A DNA stretch of 60,000 bases from Hydractinia symbiolongicarpus (lineage: Eukaryota; Cnidaria; Hydrozoa; Anthoathecata; Hydractiniidae): contig NC_079876.1 of the NCBI RefSeq assembly GCF_029227915.1, forward strand, positions 18,106,001-18,166,000, given 5' to 3'. This document shows positions 35,154 through 47,259 of this stretch, piece by piece. Below the pieces are notes generated by a model. It was given only the letters and a program-made list of their open reading frames with translations. It was not told the origin of the DNA and did no database searches. Position 1 is the first letter of the stretch. Each line of letters begins with the position of its first letter. A program made the position numbers and the translations under genes.

Positions 35154-37451
35154 CGCAATTGGTGCTAGATTATATTAATTTCCCTTAAAATTAATCTGTT
35201 TTCATAATACTCCATAAAATGCCTCTTTCTAAAAGCATCATGCTTATATTAACTTTGCATAGACAACCTTTTACTAAGAATGCAATCAAGGACATCATAA
35301 GATGAAAAAAAAAACAAATAACAAACGCCAGTAAAACACATAAGTTATCTAACTTGAAGTTATTCCCAAAGTTATTTCTCTTTGTTGCAAATTTTTCTTC
35401 GATGTTTTTCTGTTCATAAGAAACACAGACTACGAAAGAAAATATGCATTATTTGAAAAGAAGGCTTCAAGATGAAACCCAGGTTGCAGCATATATGCAA
35501 GTTATTTTTCTATTCTGATTAATAAGATTTATAATTTATATACTTTTATAAAAAAAAGAATTATATTTTTAGTTTCAGTAATAAATGAAGCACGAACTTC
35601 AACGTGATGATTTTACCACAACATGATCAAATTTATTTTTTACAGAATAAACGAATTAAAACTGTACTAGCGTCCATTAACATCGGGCTTGAACGTTGAA
35701 TCGATTGTTTTGCATGTTTTTGAAAGTAGCTGAATATCCAGCATTAATTAATAATTGGATTATCCAAATGTAAATGGACATAGGTGGGAAATAAGATGCA
35801 ATGAAAATTCATAAATTCTTAATTTTAAATTTAAATGTGTGTGGGGAAGTTTTTTTTTAGTACCCTATTTCTTCTGGTTTTATGCCAATGTTTTATGCCA
35901 ATGTTTTATGCCAATGTTTTATGCCAATGTTTTTACTGCTCGACCAGTATTGCGTACTAACTTGAACAAGAAACAACAAAGCGCGATAAATTTTATGTCA
36001 TCTTATAAATTGAGTGTTTATGCTATGTATCACGTGATTAAATTTATTCCATCGATAAATTATGTATTTACGCCATATATCACGTGATAAAATTCATATT
36101 TTCTTACAAATTAAGTGTTTCCGCCCCTACACCTAGGACATAATCTGTTATAACCCAGTCTTAAAAAAATCATTTATGAAAGCTTCAAAATATAAAGTAG
36201 ATGGGCACGCCCTATTGGTGGCCTTTCAAATAATTGCTTTCATCAATTTAAAAGGATATAAATTTTGTTGTCAGATATGTTTTGAAGTTTAATGTTCCGA
36301 GCGCTTTTTAAACACTCCCTTCTATGCATTTTTTTCAATTTTTCAGAAGATTGTTTGAACCTTAAGGTGTGTGTTTGTTTCCCTTTAAGCATTAGAATAT
36401 CTCATTCGATCAGGTAACCGAAATACACAATACTTTCGCTAGCAAATCGGATAACGTTTTCGCAAGGACAATTTACCTTTTGTAGGGAAATCTAAATTAT
36501 AAAGAAAGTTAAAACGAATGTATAGCTGGGAGTCTGACGACGTTGAAAATGTTGAACATTTAAGTGATAAGTGGAAAAGGCTTTCCACTTAATTTTCACC
36601 ACTACGAGAGCATTGGTTATTTTTTGAGCCAACCAATCAGAGTGTGAATTTTTGAGCGGAAGTTATCTTTTAGTGAATTAATTGCTTTAAAACTAATGCG
36701 TGCACACAGTTGAATTTCGTTAAAAGAATGTTCATAATTAAAATTAATCAAGTACAATCAGACGTGTGTGCCTATGCCTCCTTCATCAAATTAACTATGC
36801 TTCTACAGCAAGAAAGTAAGTGGTATTGGCTTTGATATGCGTCACTAAAATCAGAAGCATTTATTGGACAAACCTACCGGATGTGAATTTTATAAATAAA
36901 AAAGACAATGATAACAAAAAGAATTGTGGGTAAAGTCCCGTGATAGTAAGGTGACAAACAACCACGATTTTAGAGTATTTTTCTTCTTTGAAGGCTCTTT
37001 TAGGTGATAAATTCTGGAGACTAAGTCAGATGGGTGACAAGCATTGGTATCACCCCCTAGTCGATGAAAGACGATATTTTAATAATAACTGATTTTAAGG
37101 CATGTCGTACGTAGTATTAAGGAACTTTAGAAGAAGGAAGAATTATATCTAACGTAACAACATTTTTAAAAACCAGGCGTTGTCTCAAACTTTGCAGAAT
37201 TGTCTCACCAAAAATAAATCTATTTTAAATTGCCTATATACTATGAAAACGAGTAGATGTCCAAGCATAGGATAACAGAAATATCATTCTGGTGTTAAGA
37301 AAATGCAGCTGGAAATATTTAACATTTTTTTGCTTGATCATGTCAGTTTCCATATGTCAGCTCTTTAATGCCAGCTTGATATCCTGTCATTCTATTTCAT
37401 GTGTCGCATATACATTATCCTAACTATCCAATATTTCTTTTCTACTGTATA
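35154..37451. other. Upstream of the trypsin/death gene; no gene seen
   Basis: Contains a 13-bp repeat TTTTATGCCAATG, four copies, at about 35880-35931. Between 36000 and 36120 there are two to three diverged copies of a unit with TATCACGTGAT and AAATTAAGTGTTT. Promoter elements of the minus-strand gene should lie near 35160-35400, but none can be named with confidence. Confidence 0.45.
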
Positions 37452-38394
37452 CAGTCAATTCTGCAGTCAACTCTCCAATTGTTCTCCGAGTTTTGTGCAT
37501 AAGTCATCCCTGATTACTTTGAGCTATTAAAAAGGATTTGAAGCACTAGCTGGGTGGCTTACAGACAAATATGATACACATATAAATATACTTTATTAAA
37601 GAAATATTTAATCACAGATTGTTTCTTGCACTTGATCGTCAAGCTTTTCATACTTTCGCGGATGACAAGTATAGAATTTGAATACTCTTTGCTCGTGCCA
37701 TCCACTTGGAGTAGCGTGTCCAGCAACTTTAAAGCTTCTCGAGAGCTTAAATGTGATTCTACTACAGGATTTTTATCGCTTTGTTATCAACCTTGCCACC
37801 ATCACATCGTCATCGCTCAGTTATTTGTCTACTGTAACATATTCCTAAATTAATGCAAGCTTATCTCCAGTTATCTTCGTCAAAGTTAATAGCGAGAAAG
37901 TGACGGGCGCGTTTCATCATTGAAATAGTAGTTGGACTTATGCCACATAATTCTCCAAGGCAGTTTGTAAGTTCTAAAAACTTCCCAATTTCAAAGCACG
38001 CTGCAGTGTCAATGGGGAACATGTAAACAGAGGAGCAGGATATAAACTGGAAATCCTGGTACATACACGCTCCGAGAACCACACAGAAGGCAATCGAGAG
38101 GTGAAAAAGACCGTAGGGCGAGAAGTCAAAATAAACAATGATATAAAAAAGAATTGTTGTCTTTGTTTTTTATGTGTTTTATTTTTACCTTTTCCCGCAA
38201 ATTAAAAAAAAAATTAGGGGAAAAGTTTATTTCGTGCAAATAAAATTCTCCGCTAGAGTGTCCGCTAATTGACTGTCTGCTATTTATAAAGTTTCGCGTG
38301 AGGTTTTGACCGTGGTTTTGCCGGTGTAAAGAAATTTATTCGTTAATTTGAGTTATCCGCTAATTGGAGTGTCAATTAAAAGGAGGGTCAACTG
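37452..38394 (+). mobile_element. Possible second Tigger-like element, decayed
   Basis: The right end is clear: AAAAGGAGGGTCAACTG followed by TA, as in Tigger termini. A left end TA-CAGTCAATTCTGCAGTCAACTCTCC at 37450 pairs imperfectly with it (shared ACTCTCCAATT / ACACTCCAATT). If both belong together the element is about 943 bp. The interior has a minus-strand frame at 37861-38082 (see separate entry) and a plus-strand phrase STWSSVSSNFKAS that faintly resembles Tigger transposase text. Confidence 0.35.
37861..38130 (-). CDS. Unidentified protein-like frame
   Basis: An open minus-strand frame ending with a stop at 37861. It contains a hydrophobic stretch (FHLSIAFCVVLGACMY) and then FEIGKFLELTNCLGELCGI, SPTTISMMKRARHFLAINF and a polar end. 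Codon use is balanced. There is no pyrimidine tract ahead of it to act as an acceptor, and it may lie inside a decayed Tigger-like element. No family recognised. Confidence 0.25.
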   Translation of the reverse strand, partial: FDFSPYGLFHLSIAFCVVLGACMYQDFQFISCSSVYMFPIDTAACFEIGKFLELTNCLGELCGISPTTISMMKRARHFLAINFDEDNWR

Positions 38395-38396
38395 TA

Positions 38397-39058
38397 GTTG
38401 CTTGTAGAGTTTTTATAATTTAATAAATTTGGTAATTCTTATGTAATTTTTAGACCTTAAACAAAACAAATGATTAACAGAATGCTTTGTTCATTATCTA
38501 ACATAAGATAATGGTAAAATACGGAAAACATAGAAACTTAGAAACAAAGTTTTTATTTTTCCTGTGGTAAAGTTAGGTATGAAAAACACGCATTTCCTTG
38601 GTAACGTAATTTGATTTGAATTATCCTTGCGGTTTAAACGGAAAACATCCTGTTGAAGGGTTGAAGGTCTGTGTTTTTAAAGTACTTTGATTATAAAAAT
38701 TGTGATGTCATTGCTGCTCTTTGCCTTGGTGCTCAAATAATTGATATGAACTTTTGTGAAAAATGCATCATTGACAACGACATACTTCCACAGTGCCAGC
38801 AAATATTCACTTTCCTAGCTTTGTTCTTCTAATAAGCATTGCATTTTTGTAGAATGTTCTCTTGTTTTGTCTTTTGTTTTGTTTTGTTTTGTTTTGTTCT
38901 GTTTTATTGCTATGAAAAACTCTCACATGGAGAGTGTCACTCAAGTGTGACTTTTACAGTTCGAACCACAACAAAAATTTGTAGCGATAGTGTCAGGAAG
39001 TATTAGGACAAACTTTTGATATTAATTTTTTGTAAATACACATAGAAAATTTTAAAAT
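38397..39058. other. Upstream of the coiled-coil gene; no gene seen
   Basis: AT-rich, with a (TTTTG)n run at about 38866-38900. It should hold the promoter and 5' untranslated region of the plus-strand gene beginning at 39059; no element stands out. Confidence 0.4.
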
Positions 39059-42000
39059 ATGAAGCAAAACGGAGCCTATGTGAAAGCAGACGAGGAGATG
39101 TCTTTCCCTGTCAGCGCTGGAGATTCAGATGACGACTCTGATGCAAAACAACTTTTTGAACTACCAAAACGAAAAATAATTCGACCGCCATCATCTGTTC
39201 TTAAAAGGAAAATGGCATCTAGAACAACCTGGTAGGGACTTTGATTGGACTTAGTCTTCAAAATTTAGCTATGGAAAAATTTTGTTACAGGACTGAACAA
39301 CAAATGTTATAAGCTATTAGCTAACAACTAACTAGCGGTTGTGGATGTCTACAAGTATATATCTGAATTAAATGAAAGCTAAATAAGCAAAAAACTCGCC
39401 TAAAAGAAGAAGGTGCCTGCATGAATGACATGTTTTTCCTAAAATTATAATAGCTTCCTTGAAAAATACAGACCTCTAATTGGTTTAAAAGTATCACTTG
39501 ACATGTGCCAAACGGAAGAGCAAGGTACAGTTATGGAAACAGTTTCCATGCTGGGAAAGGTTTTTTATATTCAGGAGCTTTTTATTTGTGAAAAACCAGA
39601 TATAGTTTCTAAATACGGAAACCCATTTCAGTTTTTATGCATTATAATTTTTTGACTAAGAAAGCCCTACTAATAAAATAAAAATATTATATGGAAACGG
39701 AGTGTACTTGGGGGTTCTTTCACTACTGGTCTTTTAATTTAATTTACCTCCATCTCAAACTATTTTACCCCCAGCTAAAGAGGGAAACAGTTTTTAAACC
39801 TGGAAACAATTTTCGTTTTCAGAAGAAAACATAAAATCTGGTTTCTGAATTTGCATAATGTTTCTCTTTGAGAGTGTCATTTTCCATGTTTTGGACACTG
39901 ATTAATCTGATTTCCCGTTTTTTTCTGATTTTACCCAAAAATCGGGGAAAAACCTGATTTTTGGCAACTTTTCTTGCAATCTATGTAAAGACCAGAAAAT
40001 ATGTTAAATAAATTTTATTTAGCTTTCAGAAACTTCAACAGAATGTAAAAATTTGCTCTAGAACCATATAAAGTAATTGAATTTTAAGCAGATGGTGATA
40101 TTTGGAACAAATTTTAAGCTTTTGATGACGTCACAGAGAATGTGCTGATGCAAGCAAAAATTTATTGCCGCCATTTTGTTACTTTTGTGACAGTGTGCCA
40201 AGTTTGATTCAATTTGAACAAGCCTATGAAAAGTTATTTACCCTCCTGGTCATAATATGTTCGAAAAACCCAATTCCGTGATGTGTTTATTTGGAATCAT
40301 GGAATCATTTCCAAAGGCTATTTTATGAGTAAAATGGTTGTAACACTTGGCCCCTTGTCTCACAGTAGCATGGCTGCTTTAATTATGACGGTGCATCTTT
40401 TTCTATTGCTTAAAAAGCACAAGTGACAACATTTTAACAACTTTGTGTGAAGTGAATTGACAAAGAGGCTCTGTGGGTTTTTTCTTTAAAATTATTCTTT
40501 AGGTTGTCTAGTTTCATAATAATGTAAGTATCTTGATAACAAAGATAACAATGAGGGCATTGTTTACAAACATCGACTTATTTTGTTTCCTTTTTCTTTT
40601 TGTTTTATGCATCGTGAAAATTTTTTAAGATCACATGCAATTACCTAAAATCTTATGAATTATCCTGCATATAGTAAAGAAAAACTTTTATACATATACA
40701 CTGCAAAATAATGCAGCTGTTGGAGGTTGAAAAATGGCTACTGTCACCTTAATAGGTTTCAGCTCCACCTTCCAAATACGACAGTTTCCTTATTTCACTA
40801 AACATTTAGGATTTAGCTATACACATAAATAAAACGTAGATTTGAATATGGCGTTAACAGTGTTGGTTTTGCTTTTTTTAAATTTCTCAGTCTAGTTAGG
40901 ACACCATTCCTGCCCCATTTTTTTTGATAGCTTAACTTGCTGATTTCCTTGAGTGATTAATCTGTAACTGATTATTTTAGTGCTATTATAATAATTACAA
41001 GGTGTGTATAACATATACTGACCTATTTTCACTACAATTCAAAACTTTTCCACAGAGTAAAGCAACAACCATTTGCTTCGAAAGTCTGTGGTAATAAAGT
41101 AAGGTCCTTTTGCAACTGTTATACAATATATCGCAAAGTCCACTGGATTGGAATTTTTTTGTTTGCTTTTTCTTGTTTGTATGCGTCAGTATGCAATAAA
41201 GCAATGAATCAAATTTCTTCTTTACCTAACTTATCCCTTAGAATAACTTGCGCAGAAAAATAGAAAACACCAGGAATATTTAGGTCGTTACATTTTAAAC
41301 AAAAATTCACCATTTTTGTTTAAATTTTTTTGGATGGTAAAATAAAGCCTTTGTGATTAAAATAGGTAAAATAAAGGACATAAGCTTACAAAAATGGCTT
41401 AACTGCAATCTTACTCCATAGTTTATACTAACCCTGTTAATTAGGGAAAACTCTTTAACGGGACATTGCCAATGATTGAAAATGAAGCTAGGAACACCTG
41501 CCATAAAATAAGGATGGTTTATCGCTTTATGATATGTTGTTATCTTATTCTTGTATGATCTTTTGATTTTTTTTCCCAGAATTAGATGTTCATAGTATTT
41601 TTAATTCAAAATGTTTTTAAAAATATAAATTTTTCATTCCCATTTTTTACTTTTGAAAACAAGTAATTTAAAAAACTTTCTACTATTTATTCACAACCTT
41701 GTGTTAATATGTAAATATTTTCCTACAAAATTGAATGGCATATCCTTCTGCCATAATAGCAGGTTTGACTATAATTTATAAATATATTGTCGTTTTAATA
41801 TACTTAAATTGTGCGTCCCTTTCAACACATCTTGCACAAAATTCAACTAATTTAAACAATCAGTTTTGGACCCAACTTTGGATATTTTCTACTCCTAATC
41901 TTTACTTTGTCATCGAAGGAAAAAACAAACTCAGAGAATCAGAAAAGATATGTCAACTAAAGTAAGAAAGTTCATAAAATAGCCATTTAATAGTCTGTTT

Positions 42001-45000
42001 CAATAATCAATAATGTTTCAATAATTAAAAAATTCCTTCTTTTTTTCAATGTATGATTGACGAGGAAGAATTTATGTTATATTATGTTAATATTAATTGC
42101 CTTATGCTTTATTTTCTAGTTGGTCAGTTTCCAAGAAGTGTTGCTCCGTCTTAGTAACTACTGCATTGCCAATAGTTCTAGCAATATTCATTGTGTCAAT
42201 GATCTTATGTGTTGCAATGTTATTGATTGCTTTTTCAAATATGAGGAGTGATATGGAGGTTTTAAAAGTAAAATTAAATAATGGTAAGTTTAGGTTGGTG
42301 TACCGTTCAGAAACGAATTCATTACAAACTTTCAAAAAAGACTGCAGTGGAGTTTTTCCGTCTCTTATCTCCCAAGCATTTGCTAAGTCTAATTTTGGCA
42401 TGCTTTTCTGCATTATGTTTACTCATATCCCTTTTTACATGTCACTTCAAAGTTTTGATTGAAACCTTAAAAAAAATCTCAATGTTTGAATTTAGCATTT
42501 GGATTATTGAATTCAATTTTCATGTTTTGTTTGAATGTATTTGTTTTGATGTTCTTTAGTATAATATTATAGATGTAATATTTAGCCGTTTTCTTTTTAG
42601 TTAAAGATTCTGAAGCTACATTTTTAAATAGAAAGGAAAAACTACGGAGTAGTTTTCAAACTAAGCTGGAAAAAATAAAACAACATGAAGACATATTTCA
42701 AAAACTCCAAGATAAAATTAATGACATGTCTCAAAAGGTATGTTTTTTGTTGACGATATAAAGTATATTTTACATGATTAGTAGTAGAAGGGATAATTTT
42801 TATGTTTTTTAATCTGAGGAACTGTCAGGTATTTTTAATTTCAGATTGGGTTATTAGTGGATGATGTGAATAAACTGAAGAAAAACCCTGTTTTGACCAT
42901 TTCCTCAAAAATCGACAGTCTTGTTCATGATCTTGACAGAATCAAAACTGGTATGGCAGATACAGGAGCTGATATTGAGGAGTTGAAAGCAAATGAAAAG
43001 AAAGATAAGGATGACTTGCTTCAGTTAAAACAGGATGTTTATAAGATACAAAAAGATGTTTATAATTTGACGGTTAGCTTTTTCTTATAATTATAAGTAT
43101 ATATATCTTAAATTCTAATAATTCGAGAAAAAAAAACAAGTTTGTAGTAGCAACATGAAGGTATTCCTTCACAACAGGGAATGATTTCCAAAAAGGAGGA
43201 CTTTAGACAAAGGTATAAAAGTACTTCTGTTTTTGTGAGCTGTAGAATTATCCTGTTTTTACTGCAAACCATAATAAAAAGCAGTTTCCCAATGACTTAA
43301 GTTTCTTGGGTAAGAAATAATTTTTGTACAAATCTTTTTTTTTTGCAAATGCAAAAAGCTTAGTACGAAAGTTATTGTAGTATTTGTGGTATTATTTTTT
43401 GCTTTTAATGTATGATATGCAATTTCAAAAATATGATTTTTGCCAAATAAAGCTAACTTTTTGCTTGATAAAGTTGATAAAAAAGGTTTAAAACTCCTTT
43501 AATTTTAAGTGGTGGGCAGAGAGTACATGCTTGTTTATTTATACCTTCTTATTTTTGGTTGAAGTTTCAACTTCCTTCTAATTTTCAAAATTCCATGTAT
43601 AAAAGTCTTTTTAAATAATTTTAAAAATTGACCAACAGGTAACGACTAATTTAAGTAATTGTTATTATATTCATCTGTTTTAGGTTGATTTATCTAGGAT
43701 TGAGAACAAGCCACGACCAAGCCTCACATCAACTCCGAAAACGTTAGTAGTAACAATGATGCCAGATAAAGAGATGCCAGTTAAGAGAGCAGAATTAACT
43801 AAAATACTGGCAGATTTGAAAGCAAAGCAGTTAGAAGTACTGGCCACTAATAATCTACAATGCTTGCAGGTATGGTTCCTTGTAAGATTGGGTGTTATGG
43901 ATGTGGTGTTATAAAACTTCATTTGTGTTTTACATATTACAGTGAAGTTTTCTTGCTCATAAAATTAAAAAAGATTGAAGAATACGCAGCCATTTTACTT
44001 TAATGGAGAAAAAGTTTTTCAAATTAGAAAATTAGGTTTTTTGACTTACTTTGTAGCTTTGGCAAAAATTAACCCAAAATTTGACAGGCAATAAAATTCA
44101 AACTTCAAGTAATAAAAGTCAAATTTATGGTTTAAAACAATTAGTAGTACTAATAATCTACAATATTTTCAGGTATGATTACTTGTCAGATGAGGTGTTG
44201 TGGAAACACTTTTTCTATAAAACTTTATTCGTTTTTTACGCATTACGATGAAGTTTTCTTGCTCATCAAATTAGAAAAGATATCCATCCCTGATACTTTA
44301 AAGAAGAAAAAGTTTTTCGAATTAAAAAGTCAGTTTTTTTGACTTACTTTTGTGGCTCTCACAAAAATTAGTCTTCGCTAAGTTGAAAAGGAAAACCAAA
44401 ATTTGACAGGCAATAAAATTCAGACTTCGGGTAATGAAAGTCAACTTTATGGTTTAAAAGAAGCTGATTTTATAGCTGCTGTAAAGATATTAACTTCAGA
44501 TATGAAATGCTTCATCAAAACAACTGAAGTTCGCGAATTTAAAGCACTTTCTTTCAACAGACATTTTGTGAATCTGAACAAATTCTGACAGATGTTATGT
44601 TCCTGGATGACATGTAACCTGTTTTGGTTTAAAATTAGTGTAAAGGCTTATCACAATTATTTTTCGAATTATGTGTTTCTAGAAAGTGGATGAGTTGAGG
44701 AATGGCAGTAGAATTGCAGCCACAACACATAAAAATGACATCACTGAACTTAGAACAGAACTAAAATGGTTGAAAGATAATTACAAGGTAAAACGTTTCA
44801 AGCATATGAATAAGTGTAAAAATATTGTGTGATTATTTATATGGCATGCAACTGTTTTCAAACTCTGCTTAAGGGTAGATTTATCCAAACAAACACCAAA
44901 AAAGTCTCAGTAAATCATTTATTTATTTTTTCACTCATTGGTTCACCTTATTTATTCATTCATTCTTTTTTTTTTGCCCAATTTAAACTGTCCGTTACTT

Positions 45001-47212
45001 TAGCAAAAATGAAGAGGTTTATTAAAATAACAAATAGTTATATATATCGCATTTTAACATTGTATAAAACACTATTTCAATGAAAATTGTTTGGATGAAT
45101 TCGTGTAATTTACGCCACTAATGTCTGCACTATCATGAATTTGGAGTTATGAATATCAGTATACTTGAATGTTAATTCGACTGAAAATCAAAAAGCAGCA
45201 ATCCTAAGAGCTTACACACTTTATTGTTGTTCGCATTATTTGTATATATATTTTACCTAAACTTTTGGAATATGACTAGGTGGCCTGAAAAGTCTTGAAG
45301 GTCCATCATGTTATAATAAAAATTCTTGAAAACACAGAAATGTGAAACGTTTTTGTAAGCCTTTTAAATCCTTTTTCTTTCCATATGTTGTAGCATTTTA
45401 AAATTTTTCTTTCCATGTGTCATTTTTTGTCGTTTGCATTGACTTTAGTTGTTTTAGGAACCCAGTTTTATAATTTTCTGTTTTGTTTTTTAGACATTGT
45501 TGAAGGAGCATCTCAAGGTGAACGACAGTAACGTATGTATTTTACCATGTTGTTGGTGTAACATCCTTATAAATGTTATGTGGTAATAACTTTAAGGCGC
45601 GGTTACAGTGCAGACCTACTACAATTTCTTAGCTAGGTGACTTTTCTCGAAAGTCAGTTTAAGCCTGAGAATAAAAGTGCCAGTGATGTTAAAGTCAGGA
45701 ACAATACAAATGAAGATTGGCTGGTGACTATGTGCATCTATATGTGACCATGTGCATCTATTGTCTGCACTAATTCGATATGTTCAATCTGCTAGAAAGG
45801 GCAAGAAATTTGGAGTGACTGTTAATTAAAATGTCTCTTCTAAATCAACGTTAACACTTCACCCTTCTAAATTAGTTTTAATGCCGTCTGGTCTTCTGTT
45901 TTCCAGGTACATGACCTTAGACAGTGCAAAGTTTAACTGTTCATTTATTTTTTTTGTAGGTTACAGTAAGGGGTGATCAGAAGAATACAGAAACAGGTAT
46001 TTTTCATTTGTGCGCCTAAAGTATCCGTAATGTTGAAACTAATTTATGTGCGCGTGGCCTTGTGGTTATGGAGTTTGCTTCGTAATCACAAGGTCCGTGG
46101 TTCGGTCCACAGCGCGGGCATGTTTAGCAAGTGCCTTTACCACAGCTACGGGTCAACCCATGCCATGTGAGGGAAATTGGGTAGGTATTGCCGATGTATA
46201 CTTAATGTATACATTCCGAACACAGGACCAGCATTGATAACAGTGTTTCCAACACAGAAGTGGCTATCCTGTATAAATACTCGGAATAATAATAATATAA
46301 TAATGGTCTGATATTGCGTTTGAATATGAACACTACAACGGTATCTTTTAATATATGTTCAATTTTATGATTAACCTCGTCTAATATTTTTTTCTTATGT
46401 GTTCTTCTGTGAAACAGCGTTCCTTGCACTTGGTTTTGAAAGAAATTAAAGAGAGGAAAAATCTTCAGGCTTGAAGATATACTTTTATGCATATTTTGTG
46501 AAAAATATTGCTTTATAACCTTATGCTTATAAAAAAGAGTATTTCCAGATAATAATGAAGGTTTTCTGGTGTTTAAATCTCCCCCAATTTGCAATTTTAT
46601 GAAACAACCTATCGCGAAATTTACTTGCTATAATATGATTTTATGTTGCACTGAATGAAATAATCCCATTACGTCCATCTTCTAGAAAATCTAAATGCAA
46701 CAGTTTTGCCGCCTAGCACATCAATCTCAATTAACAAAACACGTAATGTTGTGACTTCTCTTCAAAGCACCCCTGCACCGATTATTGAAACAACTAATAC
46801 AAAACCAGTGACTAATGTCAACGTTACCCATAACACACCAGTCATTGTCACCACCGGGATTCCTCTTGCGAAAAGTATTGAAGCCTTATCTAAACATAAA
46901 AGAAGCGAGAACACAGATATTCCGATAACTAATACTATTGATGAGGGGTTGCGTGGTTTTGATCATTTGGAGAGTCTTCCTGATGGAGGTGACACGGTTG
47001 ATCGGGGAACAATACCAAAAGATGAAGAGGGAAAGAAAAAGTACCTTCATTCGTTAAGTAATATTGAGTTACAGAAACTTTTGCTAAATTTAAAACGCAA
47101 CGAACAAAATGGTCTCGTTGGGCCAAGTACTGACGAAGATGGTGATGTCAACGATGACAGGTTTAAAAGAAATGAGGACGAGCGGGATGGAAGGTCACCT
47201 TTTGACAATTAA
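39059..47212 (+). CDS. Type II membrane protein with long coiled coil, EFCAB14-like
   Basis: Proposed exons: 39059-39231, 42120-42283, 42601-42737, 42845-43072, 43684-43869, 44391 to 44480 or 44567, 44683-44787, 45494-45532, 45960-45996, 46686-47212; phases join, giving 561 or 590 residues. N terminus MKQNGAYVKADEEM, an acidic patch (DSDDDSD), a basic stretch, a Cys-Cys pair, one TM segment (about 67-92), then four to five exons of heptad-like coiled coil (for example IKQHEDIFQKLQDKINDM, LVHDLDRIKTGM). A Thr/Pro/Asn-rich stretch follows, then a charged C terminus. This plan (acidic cytosolic start, Cys, single TM, coiled coil, C-terminal domain) matches EFCAB14. The C terminus has only a degenerate EF-loop look (TDEDGDVNDDRF, no Glu at loop position 12). 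Exon 1 is joined by phase across a 2.9-kb intron. Coding identity is strong, family name moderate. Confidence 0.75.
39232..42119 (+). other. Intron 1 of the coiled-coil gene
   Basis: About 2.9 kb without a supported exon. A stretch at 40110-40270 (TTTGATGACGTCACAGAG, GCCGCCATTTTG) resembles dispersed-repeat text elsewhere. GT-AG borders: GTAGGG donor and TTTTCTAG acceptor. Confidence 0.5.
43846..44463 (+). repeat. Tandem duplication, unit about 303 bp, spanning an exon/intron junction
   Basis: Copy A (43846-44148) and copy B (44149-44463) both run ACTAATAATCTACAAT, an -AG|GTATG- donor, ACATATTACAGTGAAGTTTTC or its variant, ACAGGCAATAAAATTCA and TTTATGGTTTAAAA. The unit includes the end of exon 5, an intron and the start of exon 6 of the coiled-coil gene. 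Copy A keeps an open mini-frame ending in TTTTCAG|GTATGA, so a duplicated or alternative exon is possible. Confidence 0.8.
46045..46285 (+). mobile_element. tRNA-derived SINE copy
   Basis: Head GCGTGGCCTTGTGGTTATGG (A box) and GGTCCGTGGTTCGGTCCAC (B box), tail CAGCATTGATAACAGTG then GTGGCTATCCTG, shared with the copy at 3540-3838 (ATCATTGATAACAGTAC, AAGGCTATCC). It lies in the last intron of the coiled-coil gene. Confidence 0.65.
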
Positions 47213-47253
47213 GTGACGACTTTTTGAGTGCGATTAATATTTTTAAAACGGAG

Positions 47254-47259
47254 ATTAAA
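47254..47259 (+). terminator. Possible poly(A) signal ATTAAA
   Basis: ATTAAA lies 42 bp beyond the stop codon of the coiled-coil gene, followed by a T-rich stretch (TTTTATTTTAG). Placement is good, but the motif is weak in this composition. Confidence 0.35.
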
